Under the pieces are notes generated by a model. It saw nothing but the letters and a program-made list of their open reading frames with translations, did no database searches and had not been told where the DNA came from. Shown here one piece after another: positions 12,550-24,845 of a stretch of 64,000 bases of DNA (the first letter of the stretch is position 1; every line of letters begins with the position of its first letter). A program made the position numbers and the translations under genes. Source of the stretch: Druceiella hillmani (taxonomy: Eukaryota > Arthropoda > Insecta > Lepidoptera > Hepialidae); NCBI GenBank assembly GCA_039881145.1, contig JAYKKI010000005.1:28413001-28477000 (forward strand). Direction: 5' to 3'.

Positions 12550-12604
12550 AATTGAATAAAAAATGTTGTGGTGCGCGAGGCACCACAACATTTTTTATTC
12601 AATT
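12550..12604. repeat. Perfect 24-bp fold-back palindrome
   Basis: Arms 12,550-12,573 and 12,581-12,604 are exact reverse complements, with a 7-nt loop (CGCGAGG). The inner arm is GTTGTGGTG/CACCACAAC. No terminator or miRNA context is seen, and the loop is too short for a typical pre-miRNA. Confidence 0.95.
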
Positions 12605-13944
12605 TGTCGGAAGTAAATTATCGGTACGTTCGCGACACGTAAGCCGGACGGTTTAGTTAAATTATTGTTTAGGTTACGCGCTAAGAAGCGGTCGATATGA
12701 AGCTCTATACAATTGGTTAGGTTTCACTATTAAACGTCGTGTTCCAACTATTTTAAATTCAGTATATTTATAAAGTATATTACCAATAATGTTTAAAATG
12801 AGATGTAAAGGCAGACACTGGTTCACAGTATATGCACATAGAATTCTAATTTAATGAAAATGTCCTTATTTGACGTCTTATAATAAATCGGAACTACTTG
12901 AACTAAATAAGACTGAAGACTGAAAGCCTTACCGAAATTTTTCAGTGCTTTTTATATATCATAGTACCAGCTTCTGTAAGTACGAAGAGAAGAGATGCTA
13001 TCTCTACAAATAATGTTGAGAAGAGATGGTGACACAATAATCGATAATCACTAATAAATTTTCAAGAAATGCTCACAGGAAGTTAATAGAAAAACTTTTG
13101 AGATCGCAATTTTTAGATTTTCAGCTTAAAACTTTCTAATAAAGGAATCATTGACGGTTGATTTTTGCTAAGCGAAATATGCGAAGTATAAAAAGATCAG
13201 AAACGATTCATCTATCTTCATTCGCTTCGAATAGATGTTATTATAGGATTTTTAAACAGTTGTGACTGAAGACTAGTTGAAGAAAATGATCATAGAAAGT
13301 TTCATCGCAAACTCATCTGAAGAACGGGTAAAGTGTCCAAGGAATCGAAAGAAATATATTAGATATTTGGAGAAAGAAGAGGACTTAGGTCTCACAAAGA
13401 AACAGGATATAACTCTTAACGTCTTCAGGATATAACTCTTAATATGTTATTGTAATTTCATAGTGCCCCTGAATTGACACGCTGCTGAAATATCACTTTG
13501 ATGTCAGTCTTAAAGTTGTTATTAGCACTAGTAGCAAACTTTTTGCTAAGAGCAGTGAAATAAAACCCAAAAACTATTAGTTAAGTGATAACTAGATAGT
13601 TTCTTAATCATTTCGATAATGATCCTGAAGTGCCAATTTTAGGTTTTATAAACAAAACTTTCTAATAAAGAAACTCCGATAATATCGACTCCCACAAACA
13701 AACATGACAGCGGTACGTGATGTTTTTATACTTATGTTTAAATGTGTGAAAAATCATGCTGCTAGAATTATTATCGGGGCACAAACAATGATGTGGATAA
13801 ATTGTTTTCGCATGCAATTTATGTTTATTAATTTAACATCGTTGGGCCGAATTATCGACGTTCTTTTACTATTGGTTTGGTCAATAAATAATAAGTTATA
13901 AAAATGGAAACACATATATACCATAGTTTATTGAAACTAATCAT
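12605..13944. other. Mostly AT-rich noncoding stretch
   Basis: A GC-richer piece at about 12,610-12,725 (minus strand open for 41 codons, unrecognised) directly follows the palindrome. The 65-codon ORF at 13,704-13,901 is hydrophobic and unrecognised. Nothing else is supported. Confidence 0.4.
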
Positions 13945-14002
13945 ATTCTCTTCTCACTTAATCACCAAATCGAACGGTTTGGTGAATAAATGAGAAGAGA
14001 AT
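13945..14002. repeat. Near-perfect 25-bp fold-back palindrome
   Basis: Arms 13,945-13,969 and 13,978-14,002 pair with two mismatches around an 8-nt loop (TCGAACGG). Confidence 0.9.
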
Positions 14003-15164
14003 CGTTTACCATTCCACTATAATAATTTTTAATGAGTAATTGTGAGTGCAAAAAGAAAGTTTGTCGTATTGTGAATGTTTCCGACATAGTTAAAGTCCCA
14101 AATTTGAAAGTTGATACTTTTTGTAATACTACTTATATTACTAGGAAGTATTTTCCAACATATGATTCTATGAAGAAATATTGGGTTAATTTTTGGCATT
14201 CATTTATAAAACTTTTTGATCTAATCACTGGAACTTGTGTGTTTGATTCACGCACATAGGCTATTTCATATCCCACTACATAAAGTGGTTCATCCAGATG
14301 AATGTAGCGGAAATAATAAAAGTTTTGTGCATGTATCAGCATATTAAATGAGCTGACTATAACTTCACCCATAGGGTAAATAAAACAATACATATAGACC
14401 TAGTCTCACTCGTATAACTTCTTCTCTTTTCTAGCATCAGAGCATTCAACAGCCAAAGTCTGCTTTGAATAGAATAGTCGAAGTCTGCGTTGAAAATCTG
14501 AGATCGTCTGTAATAAACTTCTTATTGACATCAAAACAATCGATCGGTCCTGCTTAGGTAGGTTTCTTAAGATGTTCGTGTGACAGTCCTTCGGAATCGC
14601 TGGAATCATTATTTCGGGGTAGCCTCAGCGATAGTATCGGAAGCTACTCTCTGACTAATGGTGCGTGTCGCTTTTGTAGTAGACTAATTAGATTGAAATG
14701 CTTAAAGCTAAAAACAAAGCACTTTGGATTTAAGGTCGTCTATATTATCTCGATGTTAACTTGTCAATTGTCAAATTGTAAATAAATTTGAGGAACACTG
14801 GGCGCTCTTAATTTACAGTCGACCGCAGAATATTCTTAAAGTTTTTTAAAAATTCTATTTATTTTTTTAAAATGCTCATTACTTATTAGTCTAACTGTTG
14901 TTGTTTAATAAACTTCATTTTTACCAAGAAAACAACAAATTCACTATAGCAGAGACCAATAAAATTTTGAAATAGACAAATCAATTGTTACCAACAGTAA
15001 GCAATTGAAAATAAATTATCTTTCAAACGGGATTGAAATTTTTTATCACTACTAGTAGAATAGAAAGGTACATAATATTTCATCGTCACGGAAACTCCAT
15101 ATTTATGGTATTGTTCTTTATTAATGATGGAACCATAGCTCTTGCAGGTGATAAAAGTAAGTTA
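14003..15164. other. AT-rich noncoding stretch
   Basis: Small ORFs at 14,032-14,609 on both strands overlap and have chance-like composition. The minus-strand frame at 14,406-14,609 (67 codons, Arg/Leu-rich) is the least chance-like but matches nothing I know. Confidence 0.4.
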
Positions 15165-15198
15165 CATACACACACACACACACAAACACGCGCGCACG

Positions 15199-15260
<62 letters not shown>

Positions 15261-15282
15261 CATACATATATATTTATATATA
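15165..15282. repeat. Compound (CA)n-(TA)n microsatellite
   Basis: A CA array (15,165-15,217, with CGCGCGCACG interruptions) passes directly into a TA array with TG/CA interruptions to about 15,282. Confidence 0.95.
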
Positions 15283-17046
15283 CGGTGTCAGTGATATGTG
15301 GTTTGTTTTATTTTATTGTGATTGAAATATATTTAATTTATTAGGTAAAATTAGGCATTCATTTTTGAAGTGGAATGCAAATTTATTCAAAAAGTGTCAT
15401 AAATTACATAATGGCACAAGTAAAATATACAACACAGTAAGATACAATTCGTGTTTTTTACATCTTGCGCTTAATACTAAAGTGGCTTAATTTAAAATAC
15501 AGTTTGGAAATCTGATAAATAAACGATCTAAAACACATTAAAATAAACTAGATAGCTTCAAAATTTTAAGCTAATAATTGTACTAATGATTAACATCTAC
15601 AATACTTATAACTTGGCTAACAATTAAAATAACGACTTATGGTTGAACACTTTTCATTAGTTATAAAAAATCATAAACGAAAAGTAGTTCTTTTACGATT
15701 TTACAAACCTCTTTTTGTGAGTTGTTTCTGTATACTATATGATATGGTCTGCCAAAAAAGTGCTATTGACAATGTTTAAAAATACAAGAAACCATAAATT
15801 TCTTTAGCGTAATGTAATTAAACCATATTAATATTATATATTGCGCAAACAAGTTTGTCTGCTTGTTTCTCTCTCTTTGTTACGTTTTCACGGCTAAATT
15901 ACATAAAAGACTCCACTGATATTTCGTAGAGAACTAATGAAAAACTTAGAAAAAAATATGGGATATGTGACATTAACATACATTGATATTACAAATATTT
16001 CAAAATGGCGTATGATTTTTTCATTAAGGAATACTTGGTATGTATTAAATAAAAGAGACTGGCGAGTAAAATAGAAAAATAAATTATTTACTTGCCCGCT
16101 CCTGTAGTAAAAATGCAAAAATTAGTGTTGTCTCTACGGTGGGTATAATAACAGATTTTAATTACATTTAACAAAGTCGTAACTTGAAAGTCAAGAAAAA
16201 AAAAGAGTATGTCACGTACCTATCATAAATTCAATACAGTATGCACTCTGGGATGGTTAATTATTGTTTAATTTAAGATCGCATAAAGGAATATCGTAAA
16301 AAGGAATATCGTATAAAGGAATATCAAATGAAAAGAACTAGCCAATATAATACAAACATATGTAGTTTACTTAATTACAGATAAAAATACAACTTATAAT
16401 AATGTATTTCTCTTACGAAGCATCAGTTTGGAGAGTCTTTAATATTAATTAAATAAATAACGGAATAAAGGAGTGTTAATTAATTAATTTTTATACACAT
16501 TTCAGTTTTTACATCTCATTGACCATACAAAAAATAGCTACCAATAAATAAATGGCCTACGCTAAAGTAGTATACCTCAACACGCGCTAAAAGCACATTG
16601 ACAGTGACAGTAAATGCACACGTTTTGTGGTACTCGATAAATGCCATATCACAAATATAACAAACTTTTTTTACCTGTGAATAACGTAAGTATATATTTT
16701 TTCTTAACTTTGTAAAATTTAAGAAAGAGAATAATATAAAAATGTGGTGGCACAATATATTGTAATACCGTCCTTTCGTCAGACAACTTGTCATTAGGCT
16801 GCTCTTTGTAATTTATAATAAATTGATTTAATTCGCAACTACTCAGTCTTTCTTTTTTCAAAACAATACAGTTAAGATGCTTTCAAACAAAGCTCTCCGA
16901 AATTTATAGCTCTTAATGGGACTTTCTTTGTCCTTCGTACGAATAGATTATGAGAAATAGCTTTATTCAAGTACAAGAAGTATTGTCTCTGTGTCTACGC
17001 TCGACAGTTACCTCATGTATTAGTACGTTTACGTTTTATTCATCAA
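15283..17046. other. AT-rich noncoding stretch
   Basis: No supported gene. A 17-bp unit (AAAGGAATATCGTA) is repeated about three times at 16,285-16,328. Confidence 0.5.
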
Positions 17047-17092
17047 ATGAAAACGTAATTGAGAGAGGCTACTCTCTCAATTACGTTTTCAT
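17047..17092. repeat. Perfect 21-bp fold-back palindrome
   Basis: Arms 17,047-17,067 (ATGAAAACGTAATTGAGAG...) and 17,072-17,092 are exact reverse complements around a 4-nt loop (GCTA). Confidence 0.95.
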
Positions 17093-17585
17093 GCTTACCT
17101 TTCAGACGAATTCCATTTTTTTCTTTAGTTTTTTTTCCATGGACTTGTTCATATTAGGTTTTAATTTTTCAAGTATTACAGAAATATTAATTCTTAAACT
17201 TTGCCGCATTAAAACTGATCAGGTAAAGAAACTATTTTTAGGTAAAATCCGGTCCCGCTGAAATAAAATATAAATTTTTTTGTTTGTATTTAATTCAAAT
17301 AACCTATATCATGGTTACGTTGTGGTTGGCTCCAGGTTTTCTCTTTTGTAGTAATAAATAGTTTTGGAGCTTTTGTATAGCATCGGAGTTAAATTATTTT
17401 GTAGAATGTTTTTTAAAAGAAAGAAATAATATCGTTCCATAAGTGCTATTTTCTGTAAAAGTAAGACTTAAGTTTGCAATAAACAGTCATGAATTTTAAA
17501 CTATTGAAAGAAATTTTTCTATTAAAATACTTAAAAAAAAAACTAAATTATGTAAAACATCCTTATGTTGTATATAAAATAACTA
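17093..17585. other. AT-rich noncoding stretch
   Basis: The 103-codon ORF spanning 16,950-17,261 runs through the palindrome and is rich in Phe/Ser/Ile, as expected by chance. Nothing else is seen. Confidence 0.5.
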
Positions 17586-18188
17586 TTTTATATAGGACTT
17601 TGTAATTTGTATTACAGAAAATTTGGAACGATAATTTAGAACTAAAATGAAGATAACCTTTGCGAAGGCAAGAGAAGGGAAAAACAAGTGTTAATTAATT
17701 ATTAAATAGTTCATAGAAAAAAGAAATAAAAGTATTAGGAATAATTAGACTGAATACTTTCTTATTTGCGAAGAAATATTTCATATCATCTCAGGACATA
17801 TAGTAGTATTGGTCACTTTATTTAGAGACGTACCTCAGATCAGATAATATTTTAAGTTCCGTTTACCGATAAACTGAAAGTGAAGAATTTTATTTTGTTT
17901 TCACTCATCAATTTATTGACGCTCGAGTGGTTTATATAGGACTTTGTAATTTGTATTACAGTATATACAAGTGTTAATTAATTATTAACTAGTTCATAGA
18001 AAAAAGAAATAAAAGTATTAGGAATAATTAGACTGAATACTTTCTTATTTGCGAAGAAATATTTCATATCGTCTGAGGACATATAGTAGTATTGGTCACT
18101 TTATTTAGATACGTATCTCAGATCAGATAATATTTTAAGTTCCGTTTACCGATAAACTGAAAGTGAAGAATTGTATTTTATTTTCACT
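17586..18188. repeat. Tandem duplication of about 255 bp
   Basis: Copy 1 (17,586-17,905) and copy 2 (17,930-18,188) both run from TATATAGGACTTTGTAATTT to AAACTGAAAGTGAAGAATT and the TTTTCACT that follows, at very high identity. Copy 1 carries an extra 66 bp (17,618-17,683) absent from copy 2. GTGGTTTATA occurs just before copy 2 and just after it. High identity points to a recent event. Confidence 0.95.
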
Positions 18189-18809
18189 GTGGTTTATAAA
18201 GCTATTATAACCAAGACATTAGAGTTGCAAAACACAACTTTATGCAGTACATATTCCAATATAATACATTATAATACATTTTTAAGAAAATCTGTGAGAT
18301 TTATATTGTTTATTTGCAGAAATAAAAATAAGAACAGGTTATTATAAATTGTTTTTAATAGTCAAAAATCAAAATTATAAAATAATTTTTTTAACATATA
18401 TTTTAACATAATTTTTTAAACCATGAATTAGTCACAAATGTCAGAGAGGTGTAAAATAAGAAATACTTTATTTTGACTTGTACCGGTTGTTTGTTGTTGT
18501 TTTAAACCTGTTGTTTTAAACATGGATCTAATGACTACTGGACGAGTAATAAAATAAATTCACTATGAAATAAAGTGTGTAAAAATTTGAGGGAACAAGG
18601 TAAACCTACTCGCTTCTGAGTGGCTAACGCCGTGCAAGTATTATTGTAGTAGTATATCCGTCAATCACATGCGTTTTATATCTCGGCTGTGACAATATCG
18701 ACAAACATTATTCGATACTAATTAATTACCGAGCTACATACTATCATACTATCGAAAATTATTCTCTGTAATATGTACTTCGTTTGTTTCAAGTACATAA
18801 CAATAATTT

Positions 18810-18810
<1 letters not shown>
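18189..18810. other. AT-rich noncoding stretch
   Basis: A GC-richer piece at 18,590-18,710 has no long frame. Nothing is recognised. Confidence 0.5.

Positions 18811-18905
<95 letters not shown>
18811..18905. repeat. (TA)n microsatellite with TG interruptions
   Basis: Nearly pure TA with ATGTAT interruptions over 95 bp. ORFs made of Tyr/Ile repeats here are artefacts. Confidence 0.95.
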
Positions 18906-18908
<3 letters not shown>

Positions 18909-21839
18909 AGAATATTACAAACTCTTGCATGTATAATCAAAATTAGAAGGATAAGTACAAAGTTGTCTTTTGCATATATTAGGTATTAATTGCCAAATGA
19001 AAAAAAATCGCATTCGTCATAATTCTACGTACGATAATTTTGTAGGTTTAATAAACATAAAATTTGTCTAAAGTATATGCAAAATCAAATCATAGAAGTG
19101 TAAATATAAATTAAGTTAAAAATATCACCTAGTGGATAATGAGAAAAAACGATTAAAAATAAAACTAATTTTTATTGAATAAATATAAAAAATCAAAACA
19201 AAATGTAAATCGTTCTAGGAAATATTTTAAGAATTGAAATGATTTCCTAGTACTCTAGTATCTAATATTATTATCAGTACATTTCAGTGACTCTGTACCT
19301 GAGTACATTTATCTAAAGTACATAATTGAAAATAAATGTGACCGGTATAATGTAAAATGTAAATTTTATGTTATATATATGTGTATGTAGTCATTAAAAA
19401 GATAAAAGATCTTTATATTTTCTACATTGCGGAGTAGGCAACCAATGGATATGCCACCCTTGGGAATCACAGTTTTTAAAATATGAGCACTTCAGATCAT
19501 AGCTTAACACCGATATTATTCACGTATTGTCATTGGTCAAATTCATAGTTTTTTGCAATACTGGCATAGGTACAAGACATACTCCGTCACATCAAAAATA
19601 TGTACTTTTGACATGACGTAGTATGTTTTAAGTTTGTTTTTATAAAACAAAATTTGTAAGAGTAAAACAAAACATTAATGAAGCTATTACATAATAAACG
19701 AAAACCATAATATTTGGTTCTTTGAAACAATAATAATTGACATTTAACATAGTTACACAAGAGACAAAATTACTTTAATGGTCCCTTTTCTAATTGAAAT
19801 ATCTATTTTTTTTATACTAAGCATACACAAGATACGTAAATATATTTTTGACAAGTAATAATGATATCTTATAACATGGATTCACATTTCGTTTATAACA
19901 CCAATAATTATAATCAATAAAATATCGACGTTTAGTTTATATACTTCACTAATGTCATAAAAAGTACATATCAGTTTATTACAAATAATTTGTAAATAAT
20001 AACTGCTATATTTGAAATAAATGGTATAATTAAATTTTATATAGTCACAAATGAAATGTTATGCCATGTTTTTCTAATTTAATTTGCCACTATTATTCTG
20101 CGCCAATTAATTGTGCAATTTGGCATTATGTAACACAATACGTTTGCAATTGAAATCTATATGCAACTGACATTCAATTTTTCGAAAATAGGGCACATGT
20201 CGAATTTTACCTGCATACAACTCTGGGTCTCTGCTTTTAATTTATATCATTGATATACTTGGTATGAAAAAGAGTTGAAATTATCGTTATCGGTTCACAA
20301 GTATTTGTAATATCTTATATCTGATATATCTGATCTTTATAATATCTTGTATAGTACGTTGACAGTTTGTGTAGTTGTTGAGTTCCTTTCATTCATTCAA
20401 ATGTAGAGAAATAAGATTATGATTTAAATGACCAATTCAATTTCTAGGGCCATTTTTAAGGTAATGTGATGCAATGAAGTATTTCATCGACTTATATCTA
20501 CAGAGCAATACTTTATAGTTTATTTTTAGAGGTAAAAGAATCCATCTGATTCAATTCTTAAGGGGATGTTCACATGGTAAACCGTATATAGAGAATTATA
20601 TGTACTTTTTGTATTTTTTGATGTCGGTGTATGTACGTGATATATTTGTACAGCGGTAGTAAGGTTGCATCTTTTTTGAGGTAAAAAGTGAAAAAATAAA
20701 CTTCGAGTAAGAAAAAAACACACAAGATGAAAAAATAAAACTGTTAAACACGTGTAGGAGTCGCACTACATTCCTTATACATTTAAGTACTTATAAATAT
20801 TTAAGGGTACATTGTATTTATATTGGCCTGTTTACCAATATTACATTCTAATAACCTTCTATATTTTTCACAGGCGTACATTTGGTGTATATTTAAAAAA
20901 ATATATGATCTAGAATAATTGCTATAGTTTCCCTATAATCTTCCATTCGGATTTCATCAAATTTGTTTTCTTCATCGTTTTTGTGGCAGTAGTTTCAGAA
21001 ATGAAGAGAGGAATGTTGTATTTTTGCTTATTTATTGTAACATGTTTTTAAATACGCAATTTAAACTTACAAAAAAAATGTATTTTGTTTTTTTCGGTAC
21101 AATCCTTTGAAACATTAATCCACGTGGAATATAAGACAAAAAAATAATATCTTTATTTGAATCCTCTTTAATTTATGTACGAACAGTTTAAAACAGTTTG
21201 TTAGCACAAAATTTGTGGATTAATGATATAAAATTTGACACAGATTCTGAGAAAATCGGCTGCGAAGAGGGAAAAATATAAATATGTTTCTTATTACATC
21301 TTTTGTAGACTTAAAAATATTATGCATTTTAAAGAAAATTATGATAGCTAGGATCATTGCTAGAGTTTTTATACTTTCTTTGAAGTCTATATCTAAAAAT
21401 CCATATTTTTCCTTAATAGTAGATAATTGAGTAGTTTCAGAAATAAGGGAGGGGAATATATAAAAAATAATGAAAGAGTTTTAAAACTTTCAAAATTATA
21501 TTTTTGAGACTTTTATAAATTGTTCTTTCAAACGACGTCCCTCTAAATATGAAAATAAAGAAAAAATAATCGAACACTTAGTGACTCAGGAGAATAAAAG
21601 ACTTGATAGAAACCCAACATGCTTAGAAACACTTAGGAAAGTATTAGTCACCCGCGTCTCGGTATTAATGGACAGGACAAGACGTGTTGCTAGATGACGC
21701 CCAAAAGACAGTCGTATTTATATTACTATTACGGATCATTGTCTTGCAACTTTTTATGAAAAGATCAAAGGGAATATGTTTTATTTTAGTTGTCTAATTA
21801 CGCATTTAGTGTATTGTTTTTTCATGGTAGTTTATTGTT
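18906..21839. other. AT-rich noncoding stretch
   Basis: Contains the palindrome at 19,577. A less AT-rich piece near 19,427-19,510 has no intact frame and may be a repeat relic. No supported gene. Confidence 0.5.
19577..19626. repeat. 21-bp fold-back palindrome, three mismatches
   Basis: ACATACTCCGTCACATCAAAA (19,577-19,597) pairs with TTTTGACATGACGTAGTATGT (19,606-19,626) across an 8-nt loop. Confidence 0.85.
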
Positions 21840-22110
21840 TTTTTCTTCTAAAGCAAAGGGCATCTATTCCCAGCAAATCGCACTCTAAGTGGACCCAAGA
21901 AGCATTGATAAAAATCACGGAGGCTGAATACTAGCAAGAACTTTAAGAAGGGGTTAAGCACCGTATATAAGTTAAGCACCGTACTTAACCGCATCGTTGT
22001 TTTATTTCAAAGCGCAGCTATCTACACCACAAAAATTGCAACTCTCCGACACCTTAGCCAAGCACCCTCTTTCTAATAAGGAGAATAAACGATTGCTTTT
22101 TATTTCCCAT
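21840..22110 (+). pseudogene. Possible remnant of a DNA-binding (psq/Tigger-like) transposase N-terminus
   Basis: One frame reads SKSHSKWTQEALIKITEAEY and then a stop. This resembles the start of psq-type helix-turn-helix domains of pogo/Tigger transposases (K-W-x-x-E-x-L-x-x-A). About 110 bp later a second frame reads DTLAKHPLSNKENKRLL, roughly where such domains have a P-x-L-x-x-x-E-E motif. The frame is broken, and a GTTAAGCACCGTA direct repeat lies between. The match is to a short motif only and could be chance. Confidence 0.25.
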
Positions 22111-24390
22111 TCTTTTTATCCCCCAGGAAGAATATATCGATTATAATTATTAACATCATTAACGTAATCTTTATTGTTTTAAAAATATAACTTTTTTCAG
22201 AAAGTTAGGCATTTATCCCCCTGTTATCCTAATATGGGATATACTAGGAAAAAATTTTCAACTGGAAAAAATTAACTCAAAAATTGTCAAATAAATGTTT
22301 TTAGGTTTTTGCTATTGGGATATTTACGGGTTAATATATTTTATTATTAAACTAAATATCAAGTTTTGCGTTAAGAGGTTTGTGAGAAAAACGGCTGTGA
22401 CAGAAAGACGGATGGACATCTGAGTGATATTATTTGCGCAGTACAGTTTCGTAGATTAAATAATCTTCAATCGTGTTAGAAAAGTTCAACTCCATCTATT
22501 CAAGTAGATATTACCGATGTGTACCGTTTCTATATACAAACGCAATCAACTTTATGCCTTGTTTGAATAATGAAATTAATAACGTATAAATAAATACAAT
22601 TATGAAGTATAAAGTACGTTTGCCTAAAATAACCTACAGGCAATAGTTATGCATTTGAAACGTAGCGTTGAATATGTGTTTCTGGTGGTATTCTGCGCAT
22701 CAAAATTAATTAATGAAAATGAAACATTCTATAGACGACCAGCGAATCTGGTAAGCTACTAAATATTTTTATCACTATTTTTATCATATTCATTACCATT
22801 GTAAAGTTTCCTTGCTAAAACACTACTTTCACAGTCGTTACTGGAAGTAACTGTTGAATTTTGTACCCCGTACTGTATACTCTTGGCGATGATGCATATT
22901 ATGAGCAATAGCACAACTAAGAGAACCTATTTGTGAAAAAAATGCAGTACTACACTTGAAATCCAATTTTGATAGCATTTTATAAAAGCCGTGTTTATTG
23001 AAAAAGTTAAATATTGTGTTGTAATATTTCTGCAGAAATTATGGTTATTAATTTTTTTGAATAGTATAAAGATAATTTTTCATAAAATTTTGCCTTATCG
23101 CATTTTTATTTTCTATATTTTTTCTAAAATGAGTATTTAATACCGGTTACTTTTGACGATTTAACTTATTCTTTTCTTCATATAATAATACTCAGATCGT
23201 AATTAATCAAATTCAAAAACTTGCCCGATAAAAAATGCTATATAAATATTTGCAGTAAAAATGACTAACTAAAATATATAACAAGAAAATATTTTTGGAT
23301 GTCTTGTGTACATAAATACATATAAAAAGAAATATTAAGAAGAAATATGAAGGTCACGTTAAGAAAAACACATTTTTCTTTCAGTAATTTCTTTTCCCTA
23401 CAAGGTGTATTCGACAACCTAAAGGTTCCATAAAGTAACATTAATTTTCTGCATTTTCCAATCTTTTACACGGCATTTACTAATCTGGAACTGAACCACG
23501 AGTGAAATTAATGTTTCGGAAAGTCATTGCTTTTTTATTACCTTAATAAATCGTATATCAAATAAAATTACCGTTTATAATATTACGCGTTATTATAATG
23601 TCATACTTAATATAATTTAGACGTTTTCGGAATACATTTGAAAGATTTCATTGATTAAAAATTTCGATCGGTTAAAAATAAGTATATTATTTCCTACTGA
23701 AATTTGAAAGTAACAATGTGGATACGGCAATTCACAAATTATTTGTATATGTTTTGTACATACAATTAAATATTGAAGTTCATATAATATTAACTGTTCA
23801 TTTTTCTTTTGACGTCTCAATACTTATAGCTTTTAATTATCTCACAGGGAAAAGTTCACAACTCTGATGGGTAACTAACTTCATAGAGTGCAAACTAGCA
23901 ATGGAAATAAATTTGAGAAGAGAAAAATAAGAGTTCGAGCGACTTTAATTAAGACGAATTAATTAAAATATTTTATCTACTTCATAAATTACGAAGCACC
24001 TAATGTTCGGCAGCGTAAAACCAGGCATATTGCAAAAAAAAAAAAAATTTTGTCAAAATACATGAATATTTGTTATTAAACAAAGACAATACATTTTTGT
24101 AAAAATTGGTTCACTGTTTTTTTACCGTTCTGGAGCAAATTGGCTCCAAAGTATCAGTCGACCAAATCTTAAGTTAGTTTTCCAAATTTTTAATTTTAAC
24201 GTTTCGTTCAGCATTAGCTACTATAGTTATATAAATTAGAAAGAAGATAGACGTCACAATGTTTAAGAAGATTTTTTGGAGTTTATTAGAGTTTACTGCT
24301 TAAGAATCGATTTTCATATATAGCGCCCGGTATGAAGTTTTATGAGGAGTAAAATCAGAATTTCAGGGCGTTAAAAAAAGTGTAACACTT
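22111..24390. other. AT-rich noncoding stretch
   Basis: No supported gene or clear repeat. A short GACAGAAAGACGGATGGACA piece at 22,396-22,420 looks like dispersed-repeat debris. Confidence 0.5.
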
Positions 24391-24845
24391 GGATGTAAGA
24401 GGTAATCTCCGAAATTACTTATCAGATTTCAAAAGTTCTTTCACCATTATTTAGAAAGGGCCTTCAGGATGAACAAAGTTTGTATATTATCCCTTTAAAA
24501 AAATTGCATGTATTATAAAAAAAATAGTATTGAAAAAAATATTGTGTGTTTGAATTTGGAAGTAATCTCCAAAACTACCCACTCGATTTCAAAAATTCTT
24601 TCACCAATATTTAGAAAGAATCTTCAGGACGCACATATTGCATACTATACCGTTAACAAATTCACATATTATGAAAAAGTTAGATTTTGAAAGTTTGGAT
24701 GTAAGAGGTAATCTCTGAAACTATTCATCCGGTTTTAAAAATTCTCTCACCAATATTTGAAAAGATCTTCAGGATGGACATAGATTATATACTACACCAT
24801 TTTAAAAAAATCATTGAAACCAATTTTGGATCGTAAATCAACGAA
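24391..24845 (+). repeat. Three tandem copies (about 150 bp) related to Helitron 5'-subterminal sequence
   Basis: Units start near 24,391, 24,552 and 24,697. Each carries a GGTAATCTCYGAAAYTA-type motif, then ATTCTTTCACCA, then a CTTCAGGA motif. The same motifs occur, in the minus orientation, just inside the Helitron 5' ends at 34.3 and 35.8 kb. The units have diverged from one another by substitutions and indels. No Helitron terminus is seen here, so this is an internal fragment that was amplified in tandem. Confidence 0.8.

Noticed and set aside
12550..12604. miRNA precursor or rho-independent terminator
   Set aside because: The loop of 7 nt and perfect 24-bp arms do not fit a typical pre-miRNA, and bacterial terminators do not apply.
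16950..17261. 103-codon ORF
   Set aside because: It runs through a fold-back palindrome and has the composition expected from AT-rich noncoding DNA.
24391..24845. CRISPR-like array of regularly spaced repeats
   Set aside because: Units are tandem, diverged and related to Helitron DNA, and the genome is eukaryotic.
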